Shown one piece after another: positions 17,226 to 28,497 of a DNA stretch of 64,000 bases. The DNA is from Methylibium sp. (GTDB taxonomy: Bacteria > Pseudomonadota > Gammaproteobacteria > Burkholderiales > Burkholderiaceae_C): assembly GCA_013824165.1 (NCBI GenBank), contig PNNH01000048.1, forward strand, positions 1-64,000. The letters run 5' to 3'. The notes below the pieces were generated by a model. That model searched no databases. It was not told the origin of the DNA and worked only from the letters and a program-made list of their open reading frames with translations. The first letter of the stretch is position 1, and each line of letters starts with the position of its first letter. The position numbers and the translations under genes are program-made.

Positions 17226-17597
17226 ATGCAACGTCTCGTGCTGATATTTTTGCTGCTGCTCCTGCCCGTCCAGTGGACGTGGGCGGCTGCCGCCAGCATC
17301 TGCCGGCACGAGTCCAGCATCCACGCCAGTCATTTCGGCCACCACGAGCACCGGCACGATCACCAAGCCAGCGCGACCGCCTCGGTCGATGCCTCTGACG
17401 ACACCCCGCAGCAAGGCGACAGCGGCGTACATGCCGATTGCGCGACCTGCCACGCCGCCGTGCCCTGGCTGATGATGCAGTCGGCCGTGGGCTTGGGCGA
17501 GTTGTTGTCGCCCCTGGCTTTCACGCCGTACCAACGGTCCGTCACCGCCGGCGTTCCCGAGCGCCTGATTCGTCCGCCTCACCTCCGCCTCGCCTGA
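17226..17597 (+). CDS. czcI: CzcI-like periplasmic protein
   Basis: 123 aa from the ATG at 17226, which begins a clean signal peptide (MQRLVLIFLLLLLPVQWTWA). The mature part has a His-rich metal-binding run (HASHFGHHEHRHDHQ) and a CATCH motif near residue 75. CzcI is the small first gene of czc operons and modulates czc expression in Cupriavidus; its mechanism is poorly known. It leads the operon here, 134 nt ahead of czcC. Confidence 0.8.
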   Translation: MQRLVLIFLLLLLPVQWTWAAAASICRHESSIHASHFGHHEHRHDHQASATASVDASDDTPQQGDSGVHADCATCHAAVPWLMMQSAVGLGELLSPLAFTPYQRSVTAGVPERLIRPPHLRLA

Positions 17598-17731
17598 CCA
17601 GCGGCGAGGCTGGGCTCCGGCTGCACAGGTGGCAGGGGGCCGTGCAAAGGATGTGCCTGACGCACCACCTGCCTCGCCAGCACCGCGGCTGATACCGCAG
17701 CGGCCAGCAGGCTGCTGCCGACGAGGACACC

Positions 17732-19027
17732 ATGGTTTTCCCTTTTCCGATCCTTTCCAGGGTCGTCTCCGCGGCATTGCGCCCTAGCGCAACGCTGCCA
17801 CGTCTTTGCGGACTTGTGTTCGCACTCGCCAGCGCCGGCGTCTGGGCTCAGACACCCGCCGTCACGACGCTCAAGCAGGCCTTCGACGCAGCTTGGCTGC
17901 GCCAGCCCGAAGCGGCCAGTGCCGAATTGCACCGGCAGGCGGCGCAAGGGCGCAAGGCCGCCGCGCAGGGCTGGACCGTCGAGCCACCGACGCTGGAAGT
18001 TTCCTCCAAGACAGACCGCCTGAGCCGCAACGACGGCAGCCGTGAGCTAGAAGTCGGCGTGGCCGTGCCATTGTGGCTGCCAGGTGAGCGTGGCCGCAGT
18101 CTTGCCTTGGCGGAGGCGGAGGCTGGTGCTGTGGACAGCCGGACGTCTGCCACCCAGTGGCGCCTTGCGGGCGCCCTGCGAGACGCCTGGTGGAGCCTGC
18201 ATCGTGCTCGCGTGGAAGCAGGGCTGGCTCGCGCACGCCAGGACAGTGCGGCCCACTTGGCGCGCGACGTGGCTCGGCGTGTGGCAGCCGGCGAACTCGC
18301 CAAAGCCGACCAGCACCAAGCCGACGGCGCCCTGGCTGCGGCCCAGGCCGAACTTGCGGCCAGCCAGGCTGCACAGATTCTGGCCGAGCAGGCGCTGCGG
18401 GCCTTGACGGCCGAGGCCCCGGCCCCCGTGCTTCTGGACGTGCCGGAAGCCGCCGCTACCGCTGTCGCGCCGCTCGACGACACCGAAGCACCCCCCGCCC
18501 ATCCGGCGCTGCGCGAGCTGAGCGACCGTGCGCTGATGGCCGAGCGGGCCCGGGATCTCGCCGATGTGCAGCAACGCGCCAACCCCGAGCTGACGCTGGC
18601 CACCACGCGGGATCGCGGCGCCTTCGGCGAGCGCTATGGCCAGACGATCACCTTGGGGCTGCGCTTTCCGCTCGGCTCTGGCGGCGTCAATCAGGCCAAG
18701 CGAGCCACTGCAGGGGCCGAGCTTGTCGAAGCTCAGACGCTGCTGAGCCTGGAGCGCCAGCGCCTGTCCGGCGAGCTGATCGGGGCGCGGGCGCGGCTGT
18801 TGGCCGCCCAAGCGGCGGCCGAGGCAGCCAGCCGGCGTGCCGGGCTGGCGCGCGAGACGCGCGGCTTCGTCGAGAAATCCTTCCGTGCCGGCGAGACCGA
18901 CCTGCCCAGCCGCCTGCGTGTCGAGTTAGAGGCCTTCGAAGCCGAGCGCCAGGCGACCTTGGCCCGACTGAACGTGAACCAGGCCATCTCGGCCCTCAAC
19001 CAGGCTCTGGGCCTGCTGCCGCAATGA
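17732..19027 (+). CDS. czcC: CzcC-like outer-membrane efflux channel (TolC family)
   Basis: 431 aa. A signal peptide ends at VWAQ near residue 37. Two OEP repeats follow, with long Ala/Glu-rich coiled-coil helices (~130-215 and ~300-420) that form the TolC-like periplasmic tunnel. It lacks a lipobox, so it is not an OprM-type lipoprotein. A GAGG ribosome site precedes the ATG. It is the outer-membrane part of the tripartite pump with the czcB and czcA products. Confidence 0.88.
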   Translation: MVFPFPILSRVVSAALRPSATLPRLCGLVFALASAGVWAQTPAVTTLKQAFDAAWLRQPEAASAELHRQAAQGRKAAAQGWTVEPPTLEVSSKTDRLSRNDGSRELEVGVAVPLWLPGERGRSLALAEAEAGAVDSRTSATQWRLAGALRDAWWSLHRARVEAGLARARQDSAAHLARDVARRVAAGELAKADQHQADGALAAAQAELAASQAAQILAEQALRALTAEAPAPVLLDVPEAAATAVAPLDDTEAPPAHPALRELSDRALMAERARDLADVQQRANPELTLATTRDRGAFGERYGQTITLGLRFPLGSGGVNQAKRATAGAELVEAQTLLSLERQRLSGELIGARARLLAAQAAAEAASRRAGLARETRGFVEKSFRAGETDLPSRLRVELEAFEAERQATLARLNVNQAISALNQALGLLPQ

Positions 19028-19056
19028 ACTGCCACCCCTCTTCCAGGAAGCAAGAC

Positions 19057-19659
19057 ATGACCCTCGCTCCCCCCTACGCCATTCCTTCGATATCTTGGAT
19101 GCCTAAGATCGTCCCAGCGCTGGCCGCCGGCCTGCTGCTGGCGGCATTCTGGATGGCCCCCACGCCTGCCCAGGCCGGCGAAGGCCATGACCATGGCGAG
19201 GCCCCGGCCGCTGCCGCCGGCCCTGCGCTGCCCCGTTTCTCTGCGGCCTCCGAGCTGTTCGAGCTGGTCGGCGTTCTCAATGGCAAGCAGCTGACGCTCT
19301 ACCTCGATCATGCGGCCAGCAATGCGCCGGTCAAGGACGCCAAGCTGGAACTGGAACTGGGCGGGCGCAAGTTCAGCCCCAAGGCGCACGGCGAAGGCGA
19401 GTTCGAGCTCACATTCGACGAAGCGCCCAAGCCGGGCGTCACGCCCGTCACGGCCACTGTATCCACCGCCAGCGATGCCGACCTGCTTGCCGGTGAACTG
19501 GACATCCACGAGGAGGTTCATGCCGACGAGGCCCATGTGCACAGCTGGAAGGAATGGGCCCTCTGGGGCGCCGGTGGTGTGGCTGCGCTGGTCGCATTGG
19601 GTCTGATCGCGCGCCGCCTCTCGGGCGGCCGTGCACTGCGTAGCGGAGCTGCAGCATGA
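19057..19659 (+). CDS. HGE-type membrane-anchored periplasmic protein of czc operons
   Basis: 200 aa from the ATG at 19057, selected because it gives a signal/TM segment (VPALAAGLLLAAFWMAPTPA) and follows a plausible ribosome site; the open frame itself extends far upstream inside czcC. The mature start is EGHDHGEAPAA. A beta-rich domain (LFELVGVLNGKQLTLYLDH, then KLELELGG) resembles the N-terminal region of some CzcB proteins, and a C-terminal TM lies at ~175-192. It looks like a separate metal-handling module split from CzcB. It overlaps czcB by ATGA. Confidence 0.8.
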   Translation: MTLAPPYAIPSISWMPKIVPALAAGLLLAAFWMAPTPAQAGEGHDHGEAPAAAAGPALPRFSAASELFELVGVLNGKQLTLYLDHAASNAPVKDAKLELELGGRKFSPKAHGEGEFELTFDEAPKPGVTPVTATVSTASDADLLAGELDIHEEVHADEAHVHSWKEWALWGAGGVAALVALGLIARRLSGGRALRSGAAA

Positions 19660-20780
19660 AATCTATGAATCTGAATCGCAGCCTCACGGTCTGTGCACTG
19701 GCAGCGGCGCTGGCGCTCGGCACGATGCCGGCACTCGCGGGAGATGGTCACGACCATGGCGACGCTCCGGCGGCCACAAACTCCAACGGTCCCCAGCGTC
19801 TGCCCGATGGCAGCGTGTTTCTGCCCAAACCGGCGCAGCGCCAGATCGGCGTTCGCACGCTGATCGGCACGGAGCAATCGCTGCCGCGTGGCCTGGAACT
19901 GAACGGCCAGGTCCAGATGGACCCGAACGCCGGCGGCAAGGTGCAGGCGATGGCGGCCGGCCGTCTGGAGCCCGGGCCGCGTGGCCTGCCCGCAGTTGGA
20001 CAGACCGTGCGCAAGGGCGAGGTCCTGGCTTATGTGCTGCCCTCGGCGGGCAGCCTGGAGCGATCCAGTCAGCAGGCCCAACTGGCCGAGTTGCGCGCTG
20101 CCCGCACCTTGGCGGAAAAGCGTCTGGCGCGCATGCGAGACCTCGCTGACACGGTGCCACGCAAGGACATCGAAGCCCTGGAGAGCGAGGTCGCCAGCCT
20201 GGGTGAACGCGTGCAGGCAGTCGGCGGCGGGCTCTCGGGTCGCGAGGCGCTGGTCGCGCCGGCCAATGGGGTGATTGCCTCCGCTCATGCGGTGGCCGGT
20301 CAGGTCATCGATGCGCGAGAGCTGGTGTTCGAAGTGGTTGATCCCCAACGGTTGCGGGTCGAGGCCCTGGCCTACGACGCCTCGGTGGCTCAGGACATCG
20401 CCGGGGCTTACATCCCGGTCGGCAGCGGCAAGGTCGCTTTGACCTTTGTCGGCGCGGCACGCAGTCTTCGCGACCAGGTCCTGCCGATCAGCTTCAAGGC
20501 GCAAGGCGAGGGTTTGAACCAGTTGGCCGTGGGTCAGCCGGTTCGCGTGATCGTGCAGACCCGCAGCCAGGTGAAGGGAATTTCGGTTCCGGCGGTTGCG
20601 CTGATGAAGAACCCCTCGAATCAGCAAATCGTCTGGATCAAGACGGCTGCCGAGCGCTTTGAACCGCGTGTCGTGATGGTTTCGCCGCTGGATGGGGCGT
20701 CTGTGGCGGTTACTGCCGGACTCAAAGCGGGCGAGCGGGTTGTGACCGACGGCGCGGGTTTGATCAACCAGATCCGCTGA
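19656..20780 (+). CDS. czcB: CzcB-like periplasmic adaptor (HlyD/RND family)
   Basis: 374 aa. A signal peptide ends ALAGDGHDHGD near residue 30, leaving a short His-rich N-terminus. Barrel-sandwich, alpha-hairpin (~130-190) and beta-barrel domains follow in the usual order, ending with a membrane-proximal domain (GERVVTDGAGLI). The hairpin is short, as in metal-type adaptors. It bridges the CzcA inner-membrane pump and the CzcC channel. It is preceded by the HGE protein (ATGA overlap) and followed by czcA after 12 nt. Confidence 0.9.
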   Translation: MKSMNLNRSLTVCALAAALALGTMPALAGDGHDHGDAPAATNSNGPQRLPDGSVFLPKPAQRQIGVRTLIGTEQSLPRGLELNGQVQMDPNAGGKVQAMAAGRLEPGPRGLPAVGQTVRKGEVLAYVLPSAGSLERSSQQAQLAELRAARTLAEKRLARMRDLADTVPRKDIEALESEVASLGERVQAVGGGLSGREALVAPANGVIASAHAVAGQVIDARELVFEVVDPQRLRVEALAYDASVAQDIAGAYIPVGSGKVALTFVGAARSLRDQVLPISFKAQGEGLNQLAVGQPVRVIVQTRSQVKGISVPAVALMKNPSNQQIVWIKTAAERFEPRVVMVSPLDGASVAVTAGLKAGERVVTDGAGLINQIR

Positions 20781-20792
20781 GGAGCCACAACC

Positions 20793-23912
<3,120 letters not shown>

Positions 23913-23952
23913 CCACATCACCACCATCAACCCAACCCTGAGAGGAAAGACC

Positions 23953-24342
23953 ATGAGGAAGACCCAACGGCTGCTCGTCAGCGCAATCCTTGCAGTCAGT
24001 ACCAGCGCGTTCGCCGCAGACAAGCATGACCATGGCCATGAACACAAGCCGCTGCACGGTGGTGTCGTGGTCGAGGCCAGCGATATGGACTTCGAACTGG
24101 TGGCCAAGGCCGATCAGATCAGCCTGCATGTGCGCGACCATGGTAAGCCTGCCAACGTGCAAGGGGCCAATGCCAAGCTGACCCTGCTAAACGGCAGTGC
24201 GAAGAGCGAAGTCCAGTTGGTGCCGGCTGGCGACAAGCTTGAGGCCAAAGGCAGCTTCAAGGTGGGCGCCGGCACCAAGGCAGTGGCGACAGTCACGCTG
24301 GCCGGCAAGAAGCCGATCAACGTGCGCTTCGCGCTGAAGTAA
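23953..24342 (+). CDS. Small periplasmic protein following czcA
   Basis: 129 aa from the ATG at 23953, preceded by AGAGGAAAGA. A signal peptide ends SAFA-ADKHDHGHEH, giving a His-rich mature start, then PLHGGVVVEASDMDFELVAK, VRDHGKP and a beta-rich C-terminus (KPINVRFALK). Proteins of this look commonly follow czcA-type genes and are thought to bind metal in the periplasm; no activity is established. A diverged homologue lies at 10115-10534. Confidence 0.82.
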   Translation: MRKTQRLLVSAILAVSTSAFAADKHDHGHEHKPLHGGVVVEASDMDFELVAKADQISLHVRDHGKPANVQGANAKLTLLNGSAKSEVQLVPAGDKLEAKGSFKVGAGTKAVATVTLAGKKPINVRFALK

Positions 24343-24392
24343 GACAAAAGCAGCACAGGTCGAAGTCTGGCGCTTATTCCGGTAGTACCACC

Positions 24393-24626
24393 ATGACCGC
24401 CGACTTCGACCACATGCGCACCTACCATGGCGATTTCGTCGCCTTCTGGCTAGCTGCCGTCGCGGTGATCGGCATCGCGGCACTTAGCAGCTTTGCATAC
24501 CTCAGCTATCGAGCTTGGCGCCGCAAATGCCAGCGTAAGGAAGAGACGCGCCAAAAGCGTCAGGATCCGGGGCGCAGGAAGAAGTCACCGAAGCGACCTA
24601 CTGCCCCCAGCAGGCCACGCCCATGA
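24393..24626 (+). CDS. Small membrane protein, unknown
   Basis: 77 aa. One TM helix at ~17-37 (FWLAAVAVIGIAALSSFAYL) is followed by a very basic tail (RRKCQRKEETRQKRQ). No clear ribosome site. It lies between the czcA-linked periplasmic protein and a broken dsbB-like gene whose ATG overlaps its stop. It may be real or a remnant. Confidence 0.4.
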   Translation: MTADFDHMRTYHGDFVAFWLAAVAVIGIAALSSFAYLSYRAWRRKCQRKEETRQKRQDPGRRKKSPKRPTAPSRPRP

Positions 24627-24935
24627 ACTTTCCCTAAGTCCCTGCGTCGCCCCGACTGAACTGGGCACCGTTGTTTGGCGCCTGGCTAATCGCCATGTTT
24701 TCATCGCTGGCTGTCCTGTTCGTAGTCGAGGTGATGGGCCAGACACCCTGCCATCTCTGCTTGCTCTGCTGGCCTTCGGCGCGATTGCCGCGCTGCTGCT
24801 ACGGACTCGCCCGTCAATGAGATCCGTATGGCCAGACGCCATGTCATCGTTGCCGTCAAGGGCCTGATTACCCTCGCCACCTTCGCTACCGCGGCCTTCC
24901 CGTACCAACGCTATGAATTCTCGCAACTAGCGCAA
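24623..24935 (+). pseudogene. Broken DsbB-like disulfide oxidoreductase
   Basis: From the ATG at 24623 the frame reads MNFP then a TAA, then continues open with LNWAPLFGAWLIAMFSSLAV, VVEVMGQTPCHLC and a stop soon after a frameshift. The TM helix followed by PCHLC is the DsbB-type quinone-linked disulfide site. Later pieces (LALLAFGAIAALLL and KGLITLATFATAAFPYQRY) appear in other frames. At least one nonsense codon and one frameshift disable it. Confidence 0.65.
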
Positions 24936-24939
24936 CAGT

Positions 24940-25079
24940 GCTCCGTGCAGCCAGGCTCCATGGTGCGCCCGCATTCGCCGGTCATCGGCCGCGCCGACGT
25001 GTCGGTCACCATCGGACCCGGCTTGCGAGGCCTGCCGGGCCTTCTACCCTTACGTCAAGCAGATCCTGGCCACCTAGCG
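24940..25079 (+). pseudogene. Broken DsbA/thioredoxin-like gene fragment
   Basis: MVRPHSPVIGRADVSVTI reads in one frame; after an apparent small deletion at ~25010 the next frame gives DPACEACRAFYPYVKQILA. Together these match the start of a periplasmic thioredoxin-fold protein with a C-x-x-C site. The rest of the gene is absent. With the DsbB-like remnant just before it, this was probably a disulfide-forming pair. Confidence 0.65.
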
Positions 25080-25392
25080 ATGGCGCCTCGCGGCAACAGA
25101 TGCCCTGGGGCCCAGTACCGTAGCCACTGAGGCCTCGCGTACACGGCGCCGCCTGAGCCAACGCTCGTCTGGCCTAGTTACTTGACCATAAGCATACAGA
25201 ACTGAAGGGGCCTGCTTACGGTTGAGCAGGCAGTTCTTGATGCTCGCCTGAGTGCCTTAGCTTGTCTTGTAGTTCGATCGAGTTTCCGAGCCGGCGCCAT
25301 ATCTAGATTCTGCATATGGCAGCAGATATCGAAGAATTGCCAGCGTCACAACCCTCCACCGTCGAACGACCTGCTGTCCGCGGCGCCATTCC
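25080..25392 (+). other. No supported gene
   Basis: The stretch after the thioredoxin-like fragment has no convincing open frame. It probably contains the promoter of the following unknown cassette; no clear -35/-10 pair was picked out. Confidence 0.4.
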
Positions 25393-25722
25393 ATGTTTCT
25401 TTCGCTCCCGCAGTACGAGTTTCAGGTCACGCCAGCCCTCGGAGAGCCTGGCAGCAGGATCTGGCGAGTTGTTGAGTTGCAGTTGCATGCGCCATGGTTC
25501 CTGCTAACGGTGGCCCATCCCGATCCAGACGGCAACAGCCTGGGCATGAGCTATACCTTGTTCATCGCCAGTGAGTTTGACTTGGTCAAGGCACTGGAGT
25601 GGATAGAGAACGACTGCGTGCGGGGACTCGTCGCCATGATTCCTGCGTTGGCCTCGCCCACCGGTCAGTGGAGCTCACGGCAGATCACAGAGGTCGGGCT
25701 CGTTGGCGAGCCAACTCCATAG
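25393..25722 (+). CDS. Unknown protein, first gene of a small cassette
   Basis: 109 aa, no family recognised. Composition is that of a compact soluble alpha/beta protein: VVELQLHAPWFLLTVAHPD, YTLFIASEFDLVKALEWIEN. There is no signal peptide. The ATG at 25393 is the first good start. It ends 10 nt before the next gene, so the four genes to 27183 look like one transcription unit. No toxin, nuclease or transport motif was seen. Confidence 0.6.
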   Translation: MFLSLPQYEFQVTPALGEPGSRIWRVVELQLHAPWFLLTVAHPDPDGNSLGMSYTLFIASEFDLVKALEWIENDCVRGLVAMIPALASPTGQWSSRQITEVGLVGEPTP

Positions 25723-25732
25723 GACTACACAA

Positions 25733-26470
25733 ATGGACGAGACCATGAAATGGGACATTGGCCGCACGGGCCGGAGCTGGGCCGGACCGCAGGGCCTTGC
25801 CAAACTCGAACGACTGCCAGGCCGTCTCGAGATGATTGATGGCAAGGTCTGCAGCAGCGAGGCCGAGCGGCGCGAGCTGCTATCCGGTTTGCTGGAGAAC
25901 CTGGGAATCGATGCTGTCGTTCAGTTCGGGCGCGTCGAAGACTGGCAGCAGGCCATCGTCGCGCGCGCCGAAGCTAATCGCAATCCCGTGGTGTCAACCG
26001 CGGCCAAGACCCCTGCCAGGCACTGGAACTGCCGCGTCATCGAGTTCCCGTCCGAGGATGAGACCTGGTACGCCATCCACGAGGTGTACTACGACCACGG
26101 CTTGCCAGTTGCCTACGGTGCATCGGCGGCAGATCCTGGCTGGACCATGGAAGATGGGCCGGACGCTGGCCTCGATCGGTTGGAGAAATTCAAGGAGGCG
26201 CTGCGCAAACCCGTCTTGAAGGAGGTCGACTTCACAGTCGGCAGGATGAAGTTAGATCTGCTGGGCAAACTGGGTCAGATGATTGAACAGAGCGGCGGTG
26301 CTCAAGATGTGGCCACCCTCCTGACTTGGCTCGACGATTGGCTGGCACAACCCCATTCGGAACTCGATGGCTGGACGCCGGCGCAAGCACTGGCCAGCGA
26401 GGATGGCAGGCGCCAGGTGGAGGCGCTCCTCGAACGCGCGCGCGATTGCCTCCCTGTTAAAGCGCGTTAG
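25733..26470 (+). CDS. Composite unknown protein with MbcA/ParS-like C-terminus
   Basis: 245 aa from the ATG at 25733, preceded by GGA at good spacing; Met at 25745 is an alternative. Three parts can be seen. Residues ~1-70 (LPGRLEMIDGKVCSSEAER, ELLSGLLENLGID) resemble a small stand-alone family. The middle (~95-160) has HWNCRVIEFPSEDETWYAIH, EVYYDHGLPVAYG. The C-terminal ~60 residues (WLAQPHSELDGWTPAQALAS, then EDGRRQVEALLERA) match the toxin-binding pattern of MbcA/ParS-type antitoxins. The whole may be a fused antitoxin-like regulator; this is inference. Confidence 0.65.
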   Translation: MDETMKWDIGRTGRSWAGPQGLAKLERLPGRLEMIDGKVCSSEAERRELLSGLLENLGIDAVVQFGRVEDWQQAIVARAEANRNPVVSTAAKTPARHWNCRVIEFPSEDETWYAIHEVYYDHGLPVAYGASAADPGWTMEDGPDAGLDRLEKFKEALRKPVLKEVDFTVGRMKLDLLGKLGQMIEQSGGAQDVATLLTWLDDWLAQPHSELDGWTPAQALASEDGRRQVEALLERARDCLPVKAR

Positions 26471-26482
26471 ACGAAGGCCACC

Positions 26483-26824
26483 ATGTTTGAGATCTACAGC
26501 GAGGTCGTACTGTCAGTTACGCTGCCCTTGCTCCATGTGAAATCAGGAGCACAAGGCGTCGTCGTGCATGTGCACGGCGCAGGTGAGGCCTACGAAGTGG
26601 AGTTCATGTCCGACGACGGCCAGAACATCGCGGTCGCCACCGTCCTCGCCGACGAACTCATGCAGTCACCGGCGGAACTTCATGCGTGTCTTGATGGGCC
26701 CGACCAAGAGTCTCTGCCTTTGCCCGGCCCGACAGTCGTTGAGCGATTGCGGCAAGACTGGGCCAAGCGCCAACGGATCTACGGAGAGGAACGACTGCCT
26801 TCGCCTGGGTCCACGCCGCAATGA
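26483..26824 (+). CDS. DUF4926-domain protein
   Basis: 113 aa. Residues ~5-62 (EVVLSVTLPLLHVKSGAQGV, VHVHGAGEAYEVEFMSDDGQ) fit DUF4926, a small SH3-like barrel often paired with toxin-like partners. The C-terminal half is charged and probably helical. It follows the composite gene by 12 nt and overlaps the next by ATGA (26821-26824), so it is translationally coupled to it. Function unknown; a toxin-antitoxin or immunity role is only suggested by how DUF4926 genes are usually arranged. Confidence 0.68.
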   Translation: MFEIYSEVVLSVTLPLLHVKSGAQGVVVHVHGAGEAYEVEFMSDDGQNIAVATVLADELMQSPAELHACLDGPDQESLPLPGPTVVERLRQDWAKRQRIYGEERLPSPGSTPQ

Positions 26825-27183
26825 AAACAATGACGCCGATCCTGACTTCCAATGGGCGCGAAGCTCCATCGATTCATGAACAGCGCAAGATGGACGTGTA
26901 TTCCTGGCTAATGCTGAAAGCGGGCGCCGGCGAACTGCACCTGGTCACGCTAAGACATCGAGGCATAGACCATGGCGTGGTCCGGCTGACGTCACCCATC
27001 GCGTCCATCGACAACAGCGCGCGAGTGGTCACGACGTCCTCAGGCAGGCAGTACTCGCTGATGGGCCCACCTGAGGGCAGAACTCTGGAGCAGCAGGTCC
27101 TTCGGGAAGGCGCAGCGCGATTGGGCCTTCCTGACGCCACCGACGTCAGCGGATGGGTCTGGGACCAATTGCCAAACCATTAA
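26821..27183 (+). CDS. Unknown protein coupled to the DUF4926 gene
   Basis: 120 aa. The start overlaps the preceding stop (ATGA). The middle (HLVTLRHRGIDHGVVRLTSP, VVTTSSGRQYSLMGPPEG) is beta-rich; the C-terminus (EQQVLREGAARLGL, VSGWVWDQL) is helical. No catalytic motif, signal peptide or TM. Being the coupled partner of a DUF4926 protein, it is the better candidate for an effector of the pair, but nothing in the sequence proves this. Confidence 0.65.
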   Translation: MKTMTPILTSNGREAPSIHEQRKMDVYSWLMLKAGAGELHLVTLRHRGIDHGVVRLTSPIASIDNSARVVTTSSGRQYSLMGPPEGRTLEQQVLREGAARLGLPDATDVSGWVWDQLPNH

Positions 27184-27401
27184 GACGCTATTGAGCCGCC
27201 GTTGATCCGCCGCTGAGCACGCACTTCCGATATGAGGTTACGACCTCAAGGCTGCGTACGTATGAACCTCGCGTGCCGCTCGACCCGATTGGCTGCCGCT
27301 GGCAGTCCAGGGCTAGCACCCGTCCCCGCGCGGTGGGCATACTCGCTAGGCCCATGTATCCTCATTCGACTTCAGATACCCCTATAGCATAGAGGCGTTC
27401 G

Positions 27402-27677
27402 ATGAGCACATCCCTGAGCCACTCCTTCGCCAAAGTCGCGGTCGCCACGGGCTTTGTGTTGCTGCTGCCCTTGGTGGCGATGCAATTTAGTAGCGAGGTG
27501 CGCTGGGGGGCAGAGGACTTCCTGGCCGCGGGCGCTTTGCTGTTCGGAGCCTGCATGCTCTACATGCCGGGCGTGCGGCGGGTCCACCTGCCGTGGCAGC
27601 GTCGCCTCTTTGGTGCGCTGATGGCCGTCGGCGTGGCCCTAGTATGGGCCGAGCTGGCAGTGGGCGTATTCAGCTAG
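27402..27677 (+). CDS. Small inner-membrane protein, unknown
   Basis: 91 aa with three hydrophobic segments: ~10-28 (VAVATGFVLLLPLVAMQF), ~38-55 (FLAAGALLFGACMLY) and ~68-90 (FGALMAVGVALVWAELAVGV). The VAMQFSSEVRWGAEDF loop matches a small membrane-protein family often seen in Proteobacteria with no known role. AGAGGCG precedes the ATG. It stands alone between the unknown cassette and the recombinase module. Confidence 0.68.
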   Translation: MSTSLSHSFAKVAVATGFVLLLPLVAMQFSSEVRWGAEDFLAAGALLFGACMLYMPGVRRVHLPWQRRLFGALMAVGVALVWAELAVGVFS

Positions 27678-28038
27678 CGCGATTCGCCTGACGCGCGCAG
27701 TCCTTGGCCCGTGTCGACCGTGACCGCTGCCGCTGACCAAGTTTCTGTACGCTGCCCGCACTATCACGGAATTTCGCACCTTTGTTGAGATGCCCAACGC
27801 TCTGGAGCGTTAGCACACTCGTGCGGGACCGAGTTGGAGTTGGTTTGGGGTCTTTCCTCAAGACCGCAGTTCCATCGACCCGCGCAGCTGCGTCAACCGG
27901 CGTCGCCATCTCTACACATTCCAGCGAGCCAGCGTGCGTGGTGCTACGGGATGGAGCCGTTGCTGGCGGAAGAGCAAGTTGGGTTAGCGCGCCTGGGCAA
28001 GATACTGTTCGGCAATCCACGATAAGCAGGCAGCGATG
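27678..28038. other. No supported gene
   Basis: 361 nt between the membrane-protein gene and the end of the recombinase module. Open frames on both strands lack ribosome sites and have shadow-like composition. No terminator hairpin stands out. Confidence 0.4.
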
Positions 28039-28497
28039 TCAATCAGCCGGCGCTTTATGCCGGTCCTTGTTGATGACCGTAGCGCCTCGATTGATGGTCG
28101 GCAGAGCCTTGTTCAATAGGGTCTCGTCCATGCCATGAACATGCGCGTTGTAGGCCCAAACGACAAAGCGTTCCCTGAGGAGCTCGTTTTCTCGCTGCAG
28201 TCGATTCACGGTCGCTTCCAAGCGACTTATGTGATCGGCTTCAAGGCGCTGATCCACGTTGGCGGCCTTGGGAGCGCCTTTACGTTCACTGCGAAGATCT
28301 CGCTTGCGTGAAGCATAGGCCAACGCGATTGGTTCATGATTAGCCAGCGCTTGCCGTGTATATCGCACTCCTGTGCGCTCATGAATCGCGTCGACCAGGC
28401 CTTGCCAAGTCAATGCATTAGCCCAACCGTCAAGCAGTTGCAGGATCCATTCCACTGTGCGGGAATCCAAGTTCCGCGCTCGACGGCGATCAGCCAT
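28039..28497 (-). CDS. Small coiled-coil protein of the recombinase module (Tn554 TnpC-like)
   Basis: 152 aa from the ATG at 28497. The open frame extends 45 codons further, but 28497 gives an 8-nt overlap with the upstream stop (ATGGCTGA) and has GGAAGG before it. The first half (VEWILQLLDGWANALTWQGL, VRYTRQALANHEPIALAY) looks like a DNA-binding helical domain; residues ~85-120 form a coiled coil (ISRLEATVNRLQRENELLRE). Size and layout recall TnpC of Tn554, which sets integration orientation and efficiency. It is the last gene of the module. Confidence 0.7.
   Translation of the reverse strand: MADRRRARNLDSRTVEWILQLLDGWANALTWQGLVDAIHERTGVRYTRQALANHEPIALAYASRKRDLRSERKGAPKAANVDQRLEADHISRLEATVNRLQRENELLRERFVVWAYNAHVHGMDETLLNKALPTINRGATVINKDRHKAPAD

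Noticed and set aside
18157-19056. Upstream extension of the HGE-protein frame into czcC
   Set aside because: The extension is an out-of-frame shadow of czcC; the ATG at 19057 gives a proper signal/TM segment.
27670-28020. 116-codon minus-strand frame between cargo and recombinase genes
   Set aside because: No ribosome site, no domain, low-information Ser/Thr/Arg/Ala composition.
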